A stretch of 5,813 nt of DNA from Bacteroidota bacterium (GTDB lineage: Bacteria > Bacteroidota > Bacteroidia > Bacteroidales > VadinHA17), in assembly GCA_012838685.1 (NCBI GenBank), contig DUOU01000130.1:1-5813 (forward strand), in the 5' to 3' direction. Positions 5,717 through 5,813 of this stretch are shown here, in pieces. The position numbers and the translations under genes were made by a program. The notes under the pieces were generated by a model. The model was given only the letters and a program-made list of their open reading frames with translations. It ran no database searches and was not told where the DNA came from. The number at the start of each line of letters is the position of its first letter. Within the stretch, counting starts at the first letter, position 1.

Positions 5717-5813
5717 GTGAACGAAGTAAAGGCTTTGGCCAAACAGACCGTTGTATACGGACTGGGTACCATAGTGCCCAGGTTCCTGAATTATGGCATA
5801 TTGACATTTATGT
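5717..5813 (+). CDS. Polysaccharide/oligosaccharide flippase, N-terminal fragment
   Basis: Only the first 32 codons lie in the window; the gene continues past the right edge. After a Lys-containing start the peptide reads LAKQTVVYGLGTIVPRFLNY, which closely resembles the first transmembrane helix of Wzx-like flippases of the polysaccharide-transport/MATE superfamily common in Bacteroidota. Such inner-membrane proteins move lipid-linked sugars to the periplasmic face for capsule or O-antigen assembly. The start is GTG: an in-frame TGA stands immediately before it (5714-5716), so nothing upstream can be used, and the only other early candidate is a TTG at codon 7, which would leave little before the helix. 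No Shine-Dalgarno is visible. It is divergent from the isomerase gene. The family call rests on a short stretch. Confidence 0.7.
   Translation, partial: MNEVKALAKQTVVYGLGTIVPRFLNYGILTFM

Noticed and set aside
5713..5813. Alternative frame from TTG at 5713
   Set aside because: Open to the edge, but the product lacks a hydrophobic segment or family pattern, unlike the GTG frame at 5717.

Overview
The window looks like a chromosomal stretch of a low-GC member of the Bacteroidota, probably near Bacteroidales. The evidence is: RuvB and PheS sequences that read like Bacteroidota versions; a secreted protein whose signal peptide appears to end just before or after a Gln; starts with A/T-rich leaders and no clear Shine-Dalgarno; two exact matches to the Bacteroidota -7 promoter element TAnnTTTG in the one divergent intergenic region; and a cyclophilin-type lipoprotein with the long internal insertion I associate with this phylum. 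I see no insertion sequence, CRISPR array, tRNA or rRNA. All complete genes are intact.

Layout. Positions 1-189 hold no recognisable gene. They contain a strong stem-loop followed by a T-tract that pairs well only as minus-strand RNA, so it looks like an intrinsic terminator or attenuator pointing left. Positions 190-3713 form a tight rightward group: nadA (quinolinate synthase), a secreted protein with about 17 MORN_2/YwqK-like repeats, and ruvB (Holliday-junction branch-migration motor), with gaps of 12 and 8 nt. Positions 5573-3716 form a leftward pair: a lipoprotein peptidyl-prolyl isomerase, then pheS (phenylalanyl-tRNA synthetase alpha) 10 nt after it. ruvB and pheS meet tail to tail with only 2 nt between their stop codons. 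Positions 5574-5716 are a divergent control region. From 5717 a rightward gene begins that looks like the N-terminus of a polysaccharide/oligosaccharide flippase and runs off the window.

The genes do not form one pathway. They are housekeeping functions (NAD synthesis, recombination repair, Phe-tRNA charging, envelope protein folding) plus one secreted repeat protein of unknown role and an envelope-polysaccharide exporter. Nothing here amounts to a clear new defence or mobile system. The items most worth checking are the minus-strand-specific hairpin at the left edge, the overlapping divergent promoters near 5616-5633, and the secreted repeat protein, which automated annotation would probably mislabel as an antitoxin.
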